From Rehmannia glutinosa (Eukaryota > Streptophyta > Magnoliopsida > Lamiales > Orobanchaceae): 64,000 bases of DNA. This document shows, in pieces, positions 60,126 through 64,000 of this stretch (its first letter is position 1; each line of letters opens with the position of its first letter). Position numbers and translations under genes: made by a program. The DNA is taken from contig CM071925.1 of the NCBI GenBank assembly GCA_016081115.2, positions 12,690,441-12,754,440 of the forward strand. The letters are read 5' to 3'. The notes below the pieces were generated by a model. It was given only the letters and a program-made list of their open reading frames with translations, was not told the DNA's origin and made no database searches.

Positions 60126-62058
60126 ATCAATTTTAAAGGCATAAATGTAAATTCACATTTGAGCATAAATTTAGAGAGTTATAATTATGATTTACGAACT
60201 ATGAAGAGACGGAGAGAGCCAAATATTATGAAAAACTTAAGAGAGGACGTGAAGAGTCAAATACTACCAAGAGACTCCAAGAGAATTGACAGATGTGAAG
60301 AAGAGCCAAAAAAGGGGTTCATAGGCGATAACTCTTCTCCACTTCTCCTTTCTTCCACAAGGGCGCACCAGAGGTTCATGAGATTACTTGAACAAATTTC
60401 TCCTAGGTTCGAAGTGTCGCCCTTATTGATGGGATTTCTTCAATCAGGTACGCTATCCATCATAACCTATTTTGAACTCTCCCAGTAATTTAATCAATAA
60501 TTTACTAACGCCCCTGAGGATTACTTGCCCCAATTTTCTCCATATTTGGGTTTTTGGGCTCGATTGCTTGCCTGCCTGGTGTGGTAAAACTGTTAAATGG
60601 GCGTCCAGCGTCCTAATCCCTCTCATCATGAATGGGAAGGTTCTATGTGTGAAGTGGTTCATTAAATTGAGGATTACACCTGAGATACTTTAATTGCATT
60701 CGTCATACTTGAGCCTTAGATTTATTTCGTTATAGTTGGTCATCTCCTACTCTTATTTAGAAGTATGGGATTTTTTCAGATTCAGTATATCCCAAAGCCA
60801 AAACATATCATTTTTTTATCACTGATTTTGTGTAGTATCTCATTGGACATTTAGACATTTGTTGCGCTTTAAGAATATATAAGGGTTAATAAATGTTATA
60901 ATTGTGAAGAAAGAAACTTGATGTAGGCAAACTAGAATTTTTCTGCCATATTAAAATTTAGGCCATCAACACACGAACCGAATGAACTTTACATAACTTA
61001 CCAAACTAAGATTTTATATGAAAATTGTCATCAGACAACAACTTGTGCTTGAGATGAACATTTCAATACACATACAAACAATTTGAGAAATCTTGAGGCT
61101 CTGTTTGACGTTATTTCTGACATTCTAAGCATATTCTGGGAGAATGCACTTGAGGGAATTTGGAAATCTGTGGAGTGAATTAATTTATAGGACAAAAAAA
61201 GGTAGGCATCAAGTAATTTTTGGTTTCATCTTTATAGAATTATTGCTCGGCCGATTCTTTATAACATGGAAACTTTGATCGTACCTATTTCACTTTCTTA
61301 ATGCTCATTTCCTGAGATGGAGTATCATTGCCAAATTTTATAATGACAGGGATATATAAATCCTAAGTGAACCTACAAGTTACATATATCATAGTATTCT
61401 CTCATTTTCATGAATAACAATTTTCTTATTTTTATTCTATACATGTAAAATTCATACAGTGATGTCCATTAATTTGCTCTATTATTACAAACTGGAGTTT
61501 TTTGATTGAAATTAAAAACGGAATTTGACTTTTTTTGCCTCTGTCTTTTTTTAGGATATCTTGCAGAAATTGCCTAGAAATATTGTTGTTGAAACTTCGA
61601 TATATGACGGTCTTTTTGAAGTTTTTTGTCCGTACGATTAGTTAATCCCAACTTAATGATGTTTTCCTTTGAGAAGTATCTCAACTATGTAAAAGTGCTG
61701 GTTTTTAATTTTCTCAAAGAGCCAGTGGTGTATTACATTTAACTTGTGTTGCTAGGTCTACCATGCTCACTTTTGTTGGGTTTTCCTTTTCTTCTAATTT
61801 AATGAAATGTTTGTTCTTGGGTTAATCACATTGTAGGTATTGGGAGAGTTTTAGAAGAGTACCAGGAGACTCAATGAGGAGAGTCGGGGCCAAAATATCT
61901 ACACATACTCAAGCTCTAAAAAGTTAATCTGATCTCAATCCGAACGATCAAGGTTGGAAATCCGATCTTCTATTTTGGAATCATTATTTCTATCATTCTT
62001 TGTATTTCTTATGGTTTGTTTAGGACATGAATCATGATGATTTTGAGTTGGGGGGAGA
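60126..62058. other. Gene-less stretch, Helitron interior and probable gypsy 3' non-coding region
   Basis: A short open run near 60159-60448 ends at a TCAG/GTACG donor-like point but matches no known protein. From about 61840 the sequence leads to AGTTGGGGGGAGA, a polypurine tract of the type found before the 3' LTR of plant Ty3/gypsy elements. No gypsy coding domain is visible. Confidence 0.4.
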
Positions 62059-63906
62059 TGTTTTTAAATTGCAGAAAAAGCTCGATGGGTTTCTGAACTT
62101 TTGATTTTAAGGTACAATTTTTATGATTTTCTTAAAAAACAAATCCGACTCTGTGCATGTTATTCTGATATAATGAATTAGCTTTCTTGATGGAAGATGT
62201 AGTTTTGTTAATGCAAGAAGTTGTTGTTAGTTGATATGTATTTGACTGTGAGTCAGAGATGCACATGAAAAAATAAATGATGGAGGGAGGAAAAAAGAGT
62301 TTTATATCTATGTGTTTTTATGGTTGTTAAGTTGGTTTTATACCAATGTATTGAGTATTCTAGACTAGGATTTTGCATTGTTTTCGGGTATTTTAGTGTC
62401 GTTTGAGTCGAGTTTGTGTCATTTATTGTCGTTCGAGAATCGGGACTGATCTTGATAGCCGAAATTGGTTAAAAACGATGAAAAACGTGTTTGGACGGTG
62501 AAGATCGCATTTGAGAAGTGGAAAAACAGAAAAATATTGAGTAAGATCGCGCGCCGCAATGCTAAAACCCCTGCGCCGCAGCGCGGGGGTTGAAATTAGT
62601 ACAGCGGAGCAGGGAAAGGGGGGCGCTGCAGCGCCATACCGAGCGCGCTGCAGCGCGCAATGAAGGACGGCGGACAGGTAATATGCAGCAACAGGCGCGC
62701 TGCAGCGCCCATATTCAGGGCTGCAACACGCAACCCCCAATGGGCAGCAGCAGACGCGCAGCAGGAAGGCACAAAGCAGCAGCAGCAGGCGCGATCAGCA
62801 GCAGGAAGGCACAACGGCAGCATACTTAAGGCGCGCTGCAGCGCCATCGAGGTCGCGTGCTGCAGCGAGAGGGAAGTTTCAGCGCGCAACAGCGCGCGAT
62901 TTCGAGGGCTGCATCACGGCAAATGGGCCGAACGTGCGCGAGTTATTTTTGGGCCTTTTTGGACGGATTTTTGAGGGTTTCAAGCCTATAAATATAAGAA
63001 TGCTCGTACAAACAAGGGGTCGGACATTATTTTGAGCACAACACAAGGCAAGAGACTCAGAGTTAGGGTTCGGGACGGCAATTGGAGGCATTTCTCGTAT
63101 AGACACAGAGAGAATTCCTTCTCTTTTCTTCTCAATTCTTTCTTTGTTTTTCTTTGTCGATTTTTGAGATGTATAATTATTTCTTCATGAGTTTTTATAC
63201 ATTCATTATGAGCTAAACCCATCTTTATAGGGGATTGATGTAACTTACGTTTGAACCTATGTTTTTGATTTCCAGTTTATGAAATTCGCATATTTATTAA
63301 TCTATTTGTGCTATTTGATTTGATTTTATCTGGATTATCTGATCAATAATTTGGATTGTTTGGCGTGTTTAATTTGACGCTCGAGAGAGGTAATTGAACG
63401 CCTGGCCATAGAATAGCACAATCTAGGGTTTCATAGAATCGAGAGGTTTATGAATCTTTTGAAGCCTGTGATAGAATATTCATTGAGCGTATTAAGGTTT
63501 AATTTATGATTTTTATAGAGATATCGAAATCAAAAATTGGAACCTAGAATCACTTGGCACTCGAGAGAGAAAGTGATAAACGGTAGGAATATTGGCTTAT
63601 AGATTAATAACTTGTGATTAATAAACTGGATTGAAAACATAGGGGATAACTAGGTGAAATCAACCCTCTAGAATTCATCTTCTACGTGTTTGATAATTTG
63701 TCTGAACCAATTCTTAGTTTAATTTTAGTTTTCTTTTTAGTTTAATAAATTCTCATCTCTTTTCGATTTCTAGATAGAATTAAGCTATTTTAATTATAGT
63801 ACTTAGTATAAAATTCGATAACAATCCCTGTGGAGACGATAACCCTACTTTCAAAACCTATACTAAAACTTGACACCGTATGCTTGCGGTAAGATTTTTG
63901 CGATCA
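62059..63906 (+). repeat. Probable Ty3/gypsy LTR (about 1.85 kb)
   Basis: Starts TG after a polypurine tract and ends CA. Near its end it has AACAATCCCTGTGGAGACGA and GCTTGCGGTAAG, words common in LTRs of plant Athila/Tat-type gypsy elements. A GC-rich palindromic block lies at 62555-62890. Transcription could start near the TATAAATATAAG word at 62988. No second copy is in the window, so this may be a 3' LTR or a solo LTR. Confidence 0.5.
62555..62890. repeat. GC-rich palindromic cluster (GCGCTGCAGCGC words)
   Basis: Repeated GCGCTGCAGCGC and CGCGCTGCAGCGCGC palindromes with GCAGCAGCA runs, in strong contrast to the AT-rich surroundings. Overlapping open frames on both strands result from the low stop-codon density of GC-rich DNA and are not called genes. 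Confidence 0.75.
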
Positions 63907-64000
63907 ATGGTGAAAGAAAATATTGCGAGAAATGTCTTAAAGGACCTTTCCGATTCACAAAAAGGATAAATTTTTGGACACAAATTAGAACGACATTACG

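Noticed and set aside
60159..60488. 109-residue open frame after the Helitron 5' end
   Set aside because: No recognised domain, non-ATG context and compositional bias; it could be chance or a captured fragment, but nothing supports a gene.
62590..62974. Overlapping Ala/Gln-rich open frames on both strands
   Set aside because: They come from the GCGCTGCAGCGC palindromic block and have no start context or known domain.

Overview
The window is nuclear DNA of a flowering plant, almost certainly a eudicot. The evidence is AT-rich sequence, GT-AG introns, plant-type gene families (PDS5 with a Tudor domain, F-box/LRR, atypical dual-specificity phosphatase) and every major class of plant transposon. 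A more exact placement (perhaps an asterid) would be a guess. Genes occupy little of it; most is transposon sequence, much of it nested.

Layout. (1) 1-5.3 kb: 3' half of a PDS5-type cohesin cofactor gene on the plus strand, several exons with a Tudor domain and a basic, low-complexity tail. (2) 5.4-6.7 kb: a small hAT-like MITE and a Helitron 3' end. (3) 6.68-12.64 kb: a full-length but mutated L1 LINE on the minus strand, bounded by a 14-bp target duplication. (4) 12.7-14.0 kb: a DNA element with terminal inverted repeats of about 300 bp. (5) 15.4-42.4 kb: a three-level nest of Ty1/copia retrotransposons. The outer element (minus strand) has a second copia (minus strand) inside its 3' LTR; that one has a SIRE-like copia (plus strand, 13.5 kb, with an envelope-like region) inside its RNase H gene. 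A 1-kb non-autonomous CACTA element sits in the gag of the outer copy. (6) 42.4-47.2 kb: a long-TIR element, a hAT element with an 8-bp duplication, a Helitron 3' end and a second small CACTA element. (7) 48.1-50.0 kb: an apparently intact four-exon F-box/LRR gene, the only complete host gene. (8) 50.3-60.1 kb: Helitron termini, a near-identical 1.43-kb tandem duplication with exon-like pieces, and a mosaic of broken gene fragments (phosphatase, ribosomal protein uS10/RPS20). (9) 60-64 kb: another Helitron 5' end and, at the right edge, a probable Ty3/gypsy LTR with a GC-rich palindromic block.

The only host functions supported are chromatin cohesion (PDS5) and ubiquitin-ligase substrate recognition (F-box). 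The rest is a record of transposition: insertion order can be read from nesting, and target duplications fix boundaries to the base for the LINE, two of the copias, both CACTA elements and the hAT. Several disruptions look like missing single bases in A-runs or clustered indels at CG-containing words, so some pseudogene features may be consensus errors in the assembly.
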